Positions 10,509-20,770 are shown, counted from the first letter of the stretch. The stretch: 64,000 nt of DNA from Trematomus loennbergii (GCA_012861695.1 JAAOOA010000652.1:186315-250314); one strand, 5' to 3'. The notes: generated by a model from the letters alone, not told the origin. Program-made: numbers and translations.

Positions 10509-10700
10509 ATGAAACAAACACCAAAAGTGTATCATGTGCTCGCATTGTATGCTCTGTTTGTAGATGTAATGCATCTTTGTGTCAAAAACAGCATACACAT
10601 GAATACTTTGGCCGAAGTGCAAAAACTCCATTATAATATTTCCCTTCATCTAGGGGATTCTGTGCTGGAGAAGATCATGGGGATGTTGCAATCAGTATAA
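10509..10700 (+). CDS. Helical protein, second part, left arm
   Basis: A 63-codon frame. Residues 9-28 form a hydrophobic helix (VYHVLALYALFVDVMHLCV) and residues 38-60 an amphipathic one. Order and spacing loosely recall the BH1-BH2 half of Bcl-2-like apoptosis inhibitors, which are known as accessory genes of several DNA viruses and adintovirus/Polinton-like elements. The typical NWGR core is absent, so this is only a suggestion; any small helical protein could look alike. A polyadenylation-like AATAAA lies just downstream, near 10730. Confidence 0.35.
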   Translation: MKQTPKVYHVLALYALFVDVMHLCVKNSIHMNTLAEVQKLHYNISLHLGDSVLEKIMGMLQSV

Positions 10701-11199
10701 ATGTATTACTGCTTCCTATGGGTGAAAACAATAAATTGTAAATATGAAATTCTGCAAATAATAAAAAGTGTTTTTACATTTAAAAACTGTTGTCTTCAAA
10801 TCATAGTATAGTATTTCCTACATATCATTTTTTTTAAAAGAGTCACAGTATAGAATGTCTGAACATTTATTTTTAAAAGTACTAGTATAGTATGTTAAAA
10901 GTATCGTGAAAAAGTCCAAGTATAGTATGTAGTTAAGAATTATATTATATATTTTGTCTGCAATGTCAGTATAGGATCTCTAAAAAAAAAAAAAAAAAAT
11001 GAGAGAAAGTCATAGTATAGTTTGACAAAAAGATCTTGAAAAAGTCATGACATTGTGTTGAAATGGTTTTGAATAAACACATCAGTATTTTTAAAAAGTA
11101 AAATGGTATCAAGTGCATCAGACAACTCAAATTACTCAATTTGAACCATATTATAAATAAGTAAAGAATGGTCATAGTATATAACAGGGCTGTTTAATA
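10701..11199. other. AT-rich spacer, left arm
   Basis: No gene. It contains a poly-A run near 10981 and recurrent AGTATAGTATGT-like words, mirrored at 13136-13650. Confidence 0.5.
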
Positions 11200-11735
11200 G
11201 TTTTCGGCGTTTCAGTGTTTTAGTGTCAGTGTCAGTGTTCAGTGGTGCAGTGTTTCAGTGTTTTGTTGTCAGTGTTCTGTGTGTCAGTGTTTTTGTGTTT
11301 CAGTGTTTTGTGTTCAGTGTTTTTGTGTTTCAGTGTTTCAGTGTTTCAGTGTTTCAGTGTTTTGTGTTTCTGTGTTTTTGTGTGTCAGTGTTTTCAGTGT
11401 TTCAGTATTTCAGTGTTTCAGTGTTTCAGTGTTTTTCAGTGTTTCAGTATTTCAGTGTTTCAGTGTTTCAGTGTTTGTGTCAATGTGTCAGTGTGTCAGT
11501 GTTTCAGTGTTTCAGTTTTCAGTGTTTCAGTGTTTTGTGTGTCAGTGTTTCGTGTGTCAGTGTTTCAATTGTCAGTGTCAGTGTTTCAGTGTTTCAGTGT
11601 TTCAGTGTTTCAGTGTTTTTGTTTCTGTGTTTTTGTTGTCAGTGTTTTCAGTGTTTCAGTATTTCAGTGTTTTGTGTTTCAGTGTTTTGTGTGTCAGTGT
11701 TTCAGTGTTTTGTGTGTCAGTGTATCAATGTTTAC
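11200..11735 (+). repeat. 8-bp array CAGTGTTT, left of centre
   Basis: More than 60 imperfect copies of CAGTGTTT with occasional TTTGTGTTTCAGTG variants. All three forward frames stay open because the unit lacks stops, giving spurious Cys/Phe/Ser/Val-rich proteins. Confidence 0.9.
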
Positions 11736-11825
11736 AGCCTTTCTTTGCTCTGATCAATCCCCAGGGATCCTCCCCTGGAAGGAATATAGCAGGATGAGAG
11801 AAAAAACATTTAAAAAAAAACGTAT

Positions 11826-11989
11826 CTTAGAGGTGGCTATAGCATCTGATGCAATTCTAAAAGATAGTCAGATTCCTAAAAAGTTACAAACGGATGCAGG
11901 AAACATTTGTTTCTTCAGCATCCGTTTGTAACTTTTTAGGAATCTGACTATCTTTTAGAATTGCATCAATGTATAGCCACCTCTAAGAT
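11826..11989. repeat. Central hairpin 1 (turning point)
   Basis: Inverted repeat with arms of about 73 bases, from CTTAGAGGTGGCTATA to its inverse, around a loop centred near 11907 (AAACATTTGTTTC). On both sides it is followed by the same inverted flank (CCAGGGATCCTCCCCTGG is itself a palindrome, at 11760 and 12037) and then by 8-bp arrays, so this is the true centre of the palindrome. Confidence 0.85.
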
Positions 11990-12082
11990 ACGTTTTTTTT
12001 TAAATGTTTTTCTCTCATCCTGCTATATTCCTTCCAGGGGAGGATCCCTGGGGATTGATCAGAGCAAAGAAAGGCTGTAAAC

Positions 12083-12172
12083 ATGACACACTGACACACA
12101 AAACACTGAAACACTGAAACACTGAAACACAAAACACTGAAACACTGAAACACAAAACACTGAAACACATAA
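12083..12172 (-). repeat. 8-bp array (AAACACTG), short block between hairpins
   Basis: About 11 copies of the inverse unit between the two central hairpins. With 12174-12432 it forms an extra block found only on the right side. Confidence 0.85.
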
Positions 12173-12173
12173 A

Positions 12174-12340
12174 CTTAGAGGTGGCTATAGCATCTGATGC
12201 AATTCTAAAAGATAGTCAGATTCCTAAAAAGTTACAAACGGATGCAGGAAACATTTGTTTCTTCAGCATCCGTTTGTAACTTTTTAGGAATCTGACTATC
12301 TTTTAGAATTGCATCAAATGTTATAGCCACTTCTAAGATA
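12174..12340. repeat. Central hairpin 2 (duplicate)
   Basis: Second copy of the 11826-11989 hairpin with near-identical arms and loop, followed by the same flank as hairpin 1 on its right side. It shows that a block of about 350 bp (array, hairpin, flank) was duplicated on the right side only. Confidence 0.85.
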
Positions 12341-12432
12341 CGTTTTTTTTTAAATGTTTTTCTCTCATCCTGCTATATTCCTTCCAGGGGAGGATCCCTG
12401 GGGATTGATCAGAGCAAAGAAAGGCTGTAAAC

Positions 12433-13135
12433 ACTGACACTCTGACACACAAACACTGAAACACTGAAACACTGAAACACAAAACACTGAAACACTGAAA
12501 CACAAAACACTGAAACACATAAACACTGAAACACTGACACACTGAAATACTGACACACAAAACACTGAAACACTGCAACACTGACACACTGCAACACTGA
12601 CACACTGAAACACTGCAACACTGAACACAGAACACTGAAACACTGAAACACTGCAACACTGACACACTGAAACACTGAAACACAAAACACTGAAAACACT
12701 GAAACACTGCAACACTGAAACACTGACACCCTGAAACACTGACACACAAAAACACAGAAACACAGAAACACAAAAACACTGAAACACTGAAACACAAAAA
12801 CACTGAAACACTGAAACACAAAACACTGAAAACACTGAAAGACTGCAACACAAAAACACAGAAACACAGAAACACAAAAACACTGAAACACTGAAACACA
12901 AAACACTGAAAACACTGAACACAAACACACTGAAACACTGAAACACAAAACACTGAAAACACTGAAACACATAAACACTGAAACACTGACACACTGAAAT
13001 ACTGACACACAAAACACTGAAACACTGCAACACTGCAACACTGACACCCAAAACACTGAAACACTGCAACACTGAAACACAGAACACTGAAACACTGAAA
13101 CACTGCAACACTGACACACTGACACAGAACACAGA
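12433..13135 (-). repeat. 8-bp array (AAACACTG), right of centre
   Basis: About 85 copies of the inverse unit, counterpart of 11200-11735 but longer, with variants ACACTGCA, ACACTGAC and CACAAAAA. It joins the unique right arm at ACTATTAAACAGCCCTG, the inverse of the left junction. Confidence 0.9.
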
Positions 13136-13654
13136 AAACTATTAAACAGCCCTGCTATATACTATGACCATTCTTTACTTATTTATAATATGGTTCAAAT
13201 GGAGTAATTTGAGTTGTCTGATGCACTTGATACAATTTTACTTTGTATGTGTTTATTCAAAACCATTTCAACACACAATGTCATGACTTTTTCAAGATCT
13301 TTTTGTCAAACTATGCTGTGACTTTCTCTCATTTTTTTCATTTTTTTTTTTTTTTTTTAGAGATCCTATACTGACATTGCAGACAAATTATATAATATAA
13401 TTCTTAACTACATACTATACTTGGACTTTGTTCACGATACTTTTAATATACTATACTAGTACTTTTAAAAATAAATGTTCAGACATTCTATACTGTGACT
13501 CTTTTAAAAAGAAAATGATATGTAGGAAATACTATACTATGATTTGAAGACAACAGTTTTTTGTTTTTTTTTAAATGTAAAAACACTTTTTATTATTTGA
13601 AGAATTTCATATTTACAATTTATTGTTTTCACCGCATAGGAAGCAGTAATACAT

Positions 13655-13846
13655 TTATACTGATTGCAACATCCCCATGATCTTCTCCAGCACAGAATCC
13701 CCCAGATGAAGGGAAATATTATAATGGAGTTTTTGCACTTCGGCCAAACTAGTCATGTGTATGCTGTTTTTGACACAAAGATGCATTACATCTACAAACA
13801 GAGCATACAATGCGAGCACATGATACACTTTTGATGTTTGTTTCAT
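13655..13846 (-). CDS. Helical protein, second part, right arm
   Basis: Mirror copy of 10509-10700. It differs by clustered changes near residue 31 (MTSLAEV against MNTLAEV) and one near residue 5, and is otherwise the same. The clustered base changes show genuine divergence between arms. The first part lies upstream at about 13880-14120 and is interrupted by different small changes from those of the left arm. Confidence 0.35.
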   Translation of the reverse strand: MKQTSKVYHVLALYALFVDVMHLCVKNSIHMTSLAEVQKLHYNISLHLGDSVLEKIMGMLQSV

Positions 13847-14141
13847 TTCTTCGGTAATGTTACAGAATGCTCGGAAAAGGAAGATTCCAGTACCACTTTA
13901 AAAGTTTCGTTTACAATCGTTTCCCAAATGACCCGGAATAGTACTGCCAGAATGAACGATATCCAAAATGTCTTCTAGTTTACAAACTTCAGCCGTTCTG
14001 TTTACACAGGGATCCCTACTCATTCTGTTTTCAATCGTCATCAACACACATTTATTAAACAGGTAATGACTGCATTCTGATAGATATATACAGATTGTTT
14101 TCCATAGTAGTTACCCATTTTTATTTTACTTTAAAGAAAAG

Positions 14142-14666
14142 TCAAAGTATCGGAGAAAAAAAAAAAAAATCCCCGGCTTCAATCAACCGCTGTTTATTAG
14201 TCTTCTTCCTATCCATCCAGCTCGGCATGGATCTTTTCAAGTCTCTCCTTGAGGCGTCTGCAGTTTTTGAGATTGTACAGAAAAGCCTCCGAAGCGCCTT
14301 GGATCCTCCATTCAGCCGTGTAAATGTTTTTTTATCATTAAGACTCTGGTCATTCACTGTAATGAAGTCGGCGAGCCAAAGACTTTTCATTAACGCGTTG
14401 TAATTGTTTCTGAAGAAATATTCTGGAGTGTCATTCAGACAATCGTGTTGCCTCTGGCCGGGGTGACTGACTCGGCATCCATTGCAGATTTTTTCTCTGT
14501 ACCGATGCAGCACCCTCTCCAGAATATCAACCAACTCCGATTTGACTATGTTCATAAACAGAGACGTCTTGGCCTCAGGAGTAACATCAGCAGCAGTAGT
14601 AATGCAATATGTGGGTGTCCACAATGGTGGTGATGATAGGAGACAGGAGTTTGTTCCTGGCTGCAA
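14142..14666 (-). CDS. Cys/His-motif protein, right arm
   Basis: Mirror copy of 9692-10228 with the same C-x2-C-x(10)-H-x-C motif. One early residue differs (Ser to Ile near residue 22), and one Asn/Lys change and a different tail lie around the poly-A/T run near the end. The shared part, with very few changes, spans about 165 residues. Confidence 0.55.
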   Translation of the reverse strand: MQPGTNSCLLSSPPLWTPTYCITTAADVTPEAKTSLFMNIVKSELVDILERVLHRYREKICNGCRVSHPGQRQHDCLNDTPEYFFRNNYNALMKSLWLADFITVNDQSLNDKKTFTRLNGGSKALRRLFCTISKTADASRRDLKRSMPSWMDRKKTNKQRLIEAGDFFFFSPIL

Positions 14667-14848
14667 CTCGCGGGGGAGACTTGGTTTTTCTCAGATCCCT
14701 GGCTAGTTTTCAACGGTCGTCTTAGTGGGGTCCTTCGTTTTAGATGATTTGCTGAGTGGGGGGCGGACTTATTGCGTTGAGTGGGGGGATTCATCTGTAG
14801 AATTGAGAGTTTTTTAGAAAAGTTCTTTAAGCTTTGTAGCTTTTTCAT
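14552..14848 (-). CDS. Basic Ser/Pro-rich N-terminal frame, right arm
   Basis: Mirror copy of 9510-9806. Because the same phase break before the Cys/His frame is present in both arms, it predates the duplication or is a true feature (splice or programmed shift), not a random assembly error. Confidence 0.35.
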   Translation of the reverse strand: MKKLQSLKNFSKKLSILQMNPPTQRNKSAPHSANHLKRRTPLRRPLKTSQGSEKNQVSPASCSQEQTPVSYHHHHCGHPHIALLLLLMLLLRPRRLCL

Positions 14849-15449
14849 CTATCATTTCCAACCAAGCAGCAAGAGGTCAAATGTAAGAATAAGTAATAGT
14901 TTGTCACGATTTTACGGAAAAGTCAGAGCGCGATGTCGCATCTTAAAGACAGCTTGAACTGGATAGATGGTTAGTCTTTTTTCAAACATACCATACATTC
15001 TGCATGTTAGTATATTAGGCCAATCGGGTTAGGCCCTACGGCCCCACTCCATCAATAGGAAGTCACGCTTTGGGAGAGGTGTTTAATTTCACAGATCTGA
15101 CTTGATTGTTGTTGTGATGGCTGAAGGAATAGGGACGGGGGAGGAAAATTCAGAGGGTGAAGAAGCAGAAAGATAACTTGTTTGTAAAACGGACAGCACG
15201 TCAGTTTCAGGAAAGATGACACCGGTTTTTATGCATGACATGCCAAATATCCTGAAGCCCTACAGAAAAAGGTACAAGTATATTGTGTTGAAAATATCGC
15301 AAAAAGTCGTAATATTGTATAATGTATTAGTTGCATGTTGTATTTTGATAAAAATCACTGTGTAGTTTTTCAAAAATATAATGGAAAAAGGAGAGAAAAA
15401 ACAAAATATCACAGTATGTTGAAAAATATGAAAAAAGTAATGTTGTGTT

Positions 15450-17540
15450 AAAATAACATGAAAGAAATCAAAGTAAAGCATCTAAAAAACATATATTTAA
15501 AAAAAAAAAAAGTTATGTTAGTCAAGTCAAGTTATCAAAACCGCATTGTTTCATCTAAAACAGTGTTAAAATCACAAACTCTCCATTTAGAGTTTGATTC
15601 TTTAAGAAACTAATTTCATTACAAATTAATGAATATTTTACCAAGTTATAAAGTTTTGCATCCATTAAAGTGTAACTATAAGTATCTTTGTAGGAGAAAA
15701 AACAAAAATCATTCAAGTTATTTCCAGAAAACTGGATTGTCTTACTAGAAAATGCCTTTAAGAGTCACAGTCTTAAAGAAAATCTGTTCATAAAAAAAGT
15801 ACTACCTTCACTTTTTCAACTCTTTCTCATAAAAAAGTCCCCTTGATCTCTTCTCCATCATAATCTTTGAGTTTGTAAACAGATGGTTGACGAGGTATCG
15901 AACGCCGTAAATAATTAGTCGGTATAACTCTGTTCTCCTCAAAGTTCATTTCCGTAGCACCTTTCCCCCACTGATGCTAGTGACCCCCCTTTGTATGCTA
16001 ATTACCCCTTTGTTCGAGGTGTTGTGTAGGTGTGTTCAGTTAAACACTGAGATTTTCAACATACTACTCTACAAAATGATTTTTTCATATTCTTTTGACA
16101 AACTATACTTGACTATTTTACGGAAAATCATGACAAACTTTAATGTGACTTATTCTTAATTTTACCATACTAAAGTAAGACTTGAAAATACTATATCGTT
16201 GTTTTTTAAATTATATTTCAACATATAAAACAGAAACTTTGTTTGTGTTAGCATAACATTGACTGGCTTTTCCTTGATCATTTCAACATGAAATGAGTTT
16301 TATTTTTTATTTTATTTTTTTTTAACTGATATTTGAATATAGCATATTGGCGGAGATAATATTTACGGGCCCCTTTGATTAGAATGTTAAAAAGTAAGCT
16401 AGTCCCAGACTGTAGGGCCCACTCCTTAGGTTGGCTCCACTTAGGTTAAATTACTTTAGTTGGAATGAGGACAGGCTAATTAGATTGACAACAAAAGGGT
16501 CTGAGAGTCTCATAGTTTTGTCCTCCCAGCAGTGTAAAATAAATTTGATGTAGCAGTGAGTCATTGCAGTTCATTATGTGTTTGAATATATCAAAATGTT
16601 CTAAGAAATGTTTTAAAGCACCCAGGACTCTCATTTTTGCCAAGACATGACTTAATACACGATGCGAGTTTTAAAAGCTTTTTGCCTGGAAGTAGCAGAT
16701 TAAGTGATTTAATGATGGAGCAGGATTGTTAAGAAACCCAATTCCTTACAAAAGTACTATTCTATCAGTTGTAAAGTGTTGCACACTTCAAAGTGTATCT
16801 AAAAGTATCCTAGTAACACAAACAAAAGCAAGGAAGAAAAAAGCAAAAATCAGTAAAGTCATCTAACAAAAACATATATTTAAAAAAGTAATGTTAGTCA
16901 AGTCAAGTTATCAAAAACTGTATTGTTTCATCGAAACAGTGTTAAAATCACAAACTCTCCATTTAGAGTTTGATTCTTTAAGAATCTCAATTCATTACAA
17001 ATTAATGAATATTTTACCAAGTTATAAAGTTTTGCATCCATTAAAGTGTAACTATAAGTATCTTTGTAGGAGAAAAAACGAAAATCATTTAAGTTATTTC
17101 CAGAAAACTGGATTGTTTTACTAAAATCCCAAAGTGCCTTTAAGAGTCACAGTCTTAAAGAAAATCTGTTCGTCTTAGTGGGGGTCCTTAGTTTTGGATG
17201 ATTTGCTAATTGGGGTGGGACTTATTGCGTTGAATGTCTGTATATTCAAAATATAATGGAAAAAGGAGAGAAAAAAAAAATATCACAGTATGTTGAAAAA
17301 TATGAAAAAAGTAATGTGTTAAAATAACATGAAAGAAATCAAAAGTAAAGCATCTAAAAACATATATTTAAAAAAAGTAATGTTAGTCAAGTCAAGTTAT
17401 CAAAAACTGCATTGTTTCATCGAAACAGTGTTAAAAATCATAAACTCTCCATTAGAGTTTGATTCTTGAAGAAAACTCAATTCGTTACAAATGAATGAAT
17501 ATTTTACCAAGTTATGAAGTTTTCCATACATAAACGTGTA
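15450..17540 (-). repeat. Three dispersed copies of an AT-rich repeat, right arm
   Basis: Mirror counterparts of the left-arm blocks, in the same relative order and spacing. Confidence 0.65.
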
Positions 17541-17869
17541 TCTTACAGTTCCTTTGTGAGAGAATTACGCACAAATCTGTCATATCAAAACATTCTATTG
17601 CAGTATTTTATCTGTTTTATGTGCACTGTTGGAGGAGCCTGTGACCTATGTTTTTCATTGACATATCTACACTGTAGCTAATGGGCATATGCCATAAAGC
17701 CTTGAAACTTGAAAACTTAAAATGATCAGAAACTGCATTGTCTCACTGAAAACAGCTCTAAAGAAAACCCCATTCCATACAAAGTACTTAACTTTCTACC
17801 AGTTGTAAAGTGTTGCTCACTTCAAAAGTGTATCTAAAAAAGTATCTTAGTAACAAAAACAAAAGCATT

Positions 17870-18085
17870 AATGTTAACAACGCCTCAAAGGGCGGACTCC
17901 TGAGTTCCGTAATGCCCCCCTACCATGGCACTTGGACTATTTACATCATCCAGGGCTCAACACCAGTAAATACACCTCTCTTTATCCGCTCTCCAGGCCT
18001 CCAAGGGCGGACTCCTGAGTTCCGTAATGCCCCCCTAACATGACACTTAGATTATTTTCATCATCCAGGGCTCAACCCAAGTAAA
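17870..18085 (-). repeat. Direct duplication of about 112 bp, right arm
   Basis: Mirror counterpart of the 6270-6480 duplication, with both copies kept. Confidence 0.7.
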
Positions 18086-18409
18086 TGTAGCCTCATGTAA
18101 CTTCATATAGGGATTCATTAATAGTTGTGCGAAGTAATTAAACATTACAAAATACAATATCAGGGGGTCATTAACATATTTTAAATTATTATTTTCCTCT
18201 CAGAGAGACTTTGTTATAGTTAATAAAGTAATTAAACATTAGTTCACAAGCCATACAACTTAAGAGAACATCCTTAGTTAACACAAATCATATTAAAAAA
18301 CTAATCTAATTTAGAGAGGACAATAAAAGTTTTAGGTGACTTAGTGAATGAGAATTAACGGCTGATAGGAAAATCAGGAGGTGACAGGCAGGGGGGAGGG
18401 GAGGGGGTG

Positions 18410-18595
18410 TTAGGGGGTGTGAGGGGAGACAGTCTCACACATCCAGACTCCATTTTTCATGAAGAGCCTCCGACGGAGGGTCTGAACCCGGCACAGATAC
18501 TGCATCCGTTTCTTGACTGGAGCTCCCGACGGATGGCGGTAAGTTGTCACAGGCGTCTCGCTGATTAAACCCCTATCGATGCGTCTCTTTGCCAT
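18410..18595 (-). CDS. Small basic protein, right arm
   Basis: Mirror copy of the 61-codon frame at 5756-5941. It differs near the N-terminus (MAKRRIDRG against MAKRRIHMG) and is otherwise the same where compared. Preservation of the frame in both arms is weak evidence for coding, because the arms are so similar overall. Confidence 0.45.
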   Translation of the reverse strand: MAKRRIDRGLISETPVTTYRHPSGAPVKKRMQYLCRVQTLRRRLFMKNGVWMCETVSPHTP

Positions 18596-18799
18596 TTTCG
18601 TTTTTGAAAGTTTAGGTGACTGGTGAGTGGCTTTTTATCTAGTTTGCACGGATTTTATTTTCCATCTAACTCCACCCTCTCTATCTTCTGACATCACAGC
18701 AAAAGGAAGGGGGGAGGGGTGAGAGGGGGAAGAGGTGAGAGGAGGACGGGGTGCGAGACAGTCTCACACAACTTCAAAGAGACTACCTTAACACTAATT

Positions 18800-19320
18800 A
18801 CAAACACTGATCAAAGGACATACATCAAAGGGCTAATTAGATTGACATCAAAGGCTATACACAGGGAGAACACACACCTACATGTTATAACACCTCCCAC
18901 CTTACATCAAAGGACAGACATCAAAGGGTCTAATTAGATTAGACAACAAGGGGTCAGACATCAATGGCTAATTAGATTATACAACAAAGGATCTACTACA
19001 AGGGGAGTTCACACCTACATGTCACAAACACCCCATCCCTCACATCAAAGGATAGACATCAAAGGGTAATTAGACAGACAACAAAGGGGGCAGACATCAA
19101 AGGCTAATTAGATTATACAACAAAGGATCTACTACAACAGGGGATATCACACCTACATGTCACAAACACCTCACCCCTCACATCAAAGGATAGACAACAA
19201 AGGGATCAGACATCAAAGGCTAATTAGATTACACAACAAAGGATCTACTACAATGGGGAATGTCACACCTACATGTGATAACACCTCGAACAAAGGGGCT
19301 CATTAGCATATCAAAGGGGC
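18800..19320 (-). promoter_or_regulatory. Right terminal array of ATCAAAGG/AACAAAGG motifs
   Basis: Inverted counterpart of the left terminal array, with the same ACATCAAAGG and ACAACAAAGG words and the intervening CTAATTAG and TCACACCTACATGT words. It is not identical: spacer lengths differ by small indels, so the arrays evolve faster than the arms. Confidence 0.6.
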
Positions 19321-19434
19321 TCATTAGCATAATTAGGGGGCGGGACTTAGCATAAGTAGTAGTACTGATAGGGCAGGTGTGACCTGTCACTTTTTATGCA
19401 TACTAATGTGATTGAAAGGATTTGTAATACTACT

Positions 19435-19440
19435 AACGTA
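19435..19440 (+). repeat. Right 6-bp target-site duplication AACGTA
   Basis: Exact copy of 4894-4899, directly following the right terminus GTAATACTACT. Confidence 0.8.
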
Positions 19441-19549
19441 ACGTGGGAGAAAATACGTTTCTAGCTAAACGTAATTGAGAATGCAGTTTAGTTCTGTGGG
19501 AACGTAAGTTTTTGGAGACAGGGTTGCAATTCGGGCCATACACGTTCGT

Positions 19550-19768
19550 CAACGTCAGATTGTTGCCACATATTTTGCCAGTTGCGATAATAAAACGGCC
19601 ACTTGGGTCTGATATAACATTGGACACAGAGAATGGGACAGATTTATGAACAAGAATTTCAACGCCTCGGGCCTTGCTCGAAAAAAGAATGGTAAAGCTG
19701 TCCCACCCACCCTCTGCAAAGTTTAAGATGGTCTGATGGTTGGAGGTGGGTTTCTTGCAAAAAGGCAA
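19550..19768 (-). pseudogene. L1/Tx1-type LINE endonuclease fragment
   Basis: The minus strand encodes a piece resembling an L1-type endonuclease: the segments RGVEILVHKSVPF, GRFIIATG and LTLTNVYGPN are the usual order in the middle of that domain. Similarity stops soon after NVYGPN. The other edge abuts the last 19 bases of an NLR leucine-rich-repeat exon at 19776, so the LINE joined or replaced part of that exon. Confidence 0.65.
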
Positions 19769-19937
19769 TTTTAGCGTGAACTGGAGACTCTCAGGTCAGA
19801 CCACAGGTTTTTTTAAACAGTTTTACTTTAAAACCTGCTCATCCAGCTTCAGGTTCATGTTAATAAAGTTGGTCAACATCTGTATCTTCATGCTGACATA
19901 ATTAAAACACTGAGTTTACTGTATTCCCTGGTTCCAG

Positions 19938-20111
19938 TCTCTCAGGCTGTCTGGTCACAGAGGAAGGCTGTGATTCTGTGGCTTCAGCTCTGAGCTCCGA
20001 CACCTCCCATCTGAGAGAGCTGGACCTGAGTAACAACGACCTGCAGGATTCAGGAGTGAAGCTGCTGTCTTCAGGACTGGAGAGTCCACACTGTGAACTG
20101 GAGACTCTCAG
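19938..20111 (+). pseudogene. NLR LRR exon, intact frame
   Basis: Exactly 174 bp, the usual size of an LRR exon in fish NLRC3-like genes, between TTCCAG and GTCAGG splice borders. It encodes [17 protein letters not shown], then [20 protein letters not shown] with the LxxLxLxxNxL pattern, and ends ELETLR. No stop in the proper phase. Confidence 0.85.
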
Positions 20112-20258
20112 GTCAGGATTATGCATTTTATTTTCAAGTGGTTTAACTGTTAATCCTTTTTATCCAGCTTCTGGTTCATGTTGATGAGGATGATCAACCT
20201 CTGTATGATTTTCCTGCTGCTTTTAAAACACTGAGTTTACTGTGTTCCCTGGTTCCAG

Positions 20259-20430
20259 TCTCTCAGGCTGTATGGTCACAAGGAAGGCTGTGTTTCTCTG
20301 GCTTCAGCTCTGAGCTCCAACACCTCCCATCTGAGAGAACTGGACCTGAGCTACAATCATCCAGGAGACTCAGGAGAGAAGCTGCTGTCTGCTGGACTGA
20401 GGATCCACTCTGGAGACTGGAGACACTCAG
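20259..20430 (+). pseudogene. NLR LRR exon, decayed
   Basis: Second LRR exon with the same borders (TTCCAG, GTATGG), but 172 bp. It is missing a base in the GGTCACA-AGGAAGG part and another near GGACTGAGGATCC, so the frame shifts. The LRELDLSYN core is still readable in pieces. Confidence 0.8.
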
Positions 20431-20770
20431 GTATGGACAGACAGACTGAAGGTGTCTCTAATATCTCAAATGTCCTGTTCTTCTTCTCATTTATGACAAT
20501 TATTGAAATTATATTTCATTGAGTTTTTACACCCTCATTGACGGCTGAGTCCACTCTACTCTATAAGAGACGCAAGTGATCACCAGCGGTTCAGTTTGGA
20601 TAGTTCTGACTGTGTTCGGGTAACGGCTAACAGAGCTAAACTCACCGCAGGACTCAGATTCTCTGATCAGAGGTTACAGGCTTACAACACAATCTGCCAG
20701 CTATGTGTTATAATTGTATCTTGATTATTTACTGGCCTGCTTTGGCCGATGATCAGCATATTACCTAGTC

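Larger units (their letters stand above)
4900..11906 (+). repeat. Left arm of the palindrome
   Basis: About 7.0 kb, inversely repeated by the right arm around a turning point near 11907. It holds, from outside in: a terminal motif array, a basic 61-aa frame, a direct duplication of about 112 bp, an AT-rich block with three copies of a 200-280 bp repeat, the Cys/His-motif frame, the two-part helical frame and an 8-bp tandem array. Confidence 0.9.
4900..19434. mobile_element. Giant palindromic element, possibly Polinton/Maverick-derived
   Basis: One 14,535-bp insertion. The left end reads AGTAGTATTACAAATCC, and the right end is its inverse, followed by AACGTA, which also precedes the left end. 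The left arm (4900-11906) reappears inverted to the right of the central hairpin (11908-19434), with the same open frames in mirror order and about 99% identity where compared by eye. Seen directly: termini, 6-bp duplication, mirrored frames, terminal motif arrays, central repeat arrays. Family knowledge: Polintons make 6-bp duplications and begin with 5'-AG, but usually have inverted repeats of only some hundred bases and carry polymerase B, integrase, ATPase and capsid genes. None of these is visible here. Inference: a non-autonomous palindromic relative mobilised in trans, or a foldback-type element. Either way it looks undescribed. Confidence 0.75.
11908..19434 (-). repeat. Right arm of the palindrome
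   Basis: Inverted copy of the left arm, about 0.5 kb longer. The extra length comes from a second copy of the central hairpin with its flank (12083-12432) and a longer 8-bp array (12433-13135). Differences from the left arm include real multi-base substitutions, so it is not a read artefact. Confidence 0.9.

Noticed and set aside
11223..13132. Six long Cys/Phe/Ser/Val-rich reading frames, up to 256 codons
   Set aside because: They are open in all three phases of the 8-bp array CAGTGTTT, which contains no stop codon; no start context and no similarity between frames.
4900..19434. Palindrome as an assembly or read fold-back artefact
   Set aside because: The arms differ by multi-base substitutions, array lengths and a one-sided duplication, and the outer ends have a clean 6-bp direct duplication with different flanks. 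Read-level confirmation would still be worthwhile.
19978..20184. 68-codon frame as a stand-alone gene
   Set aside because: It is the NLR LRR exon reading through its donor site into the intron.
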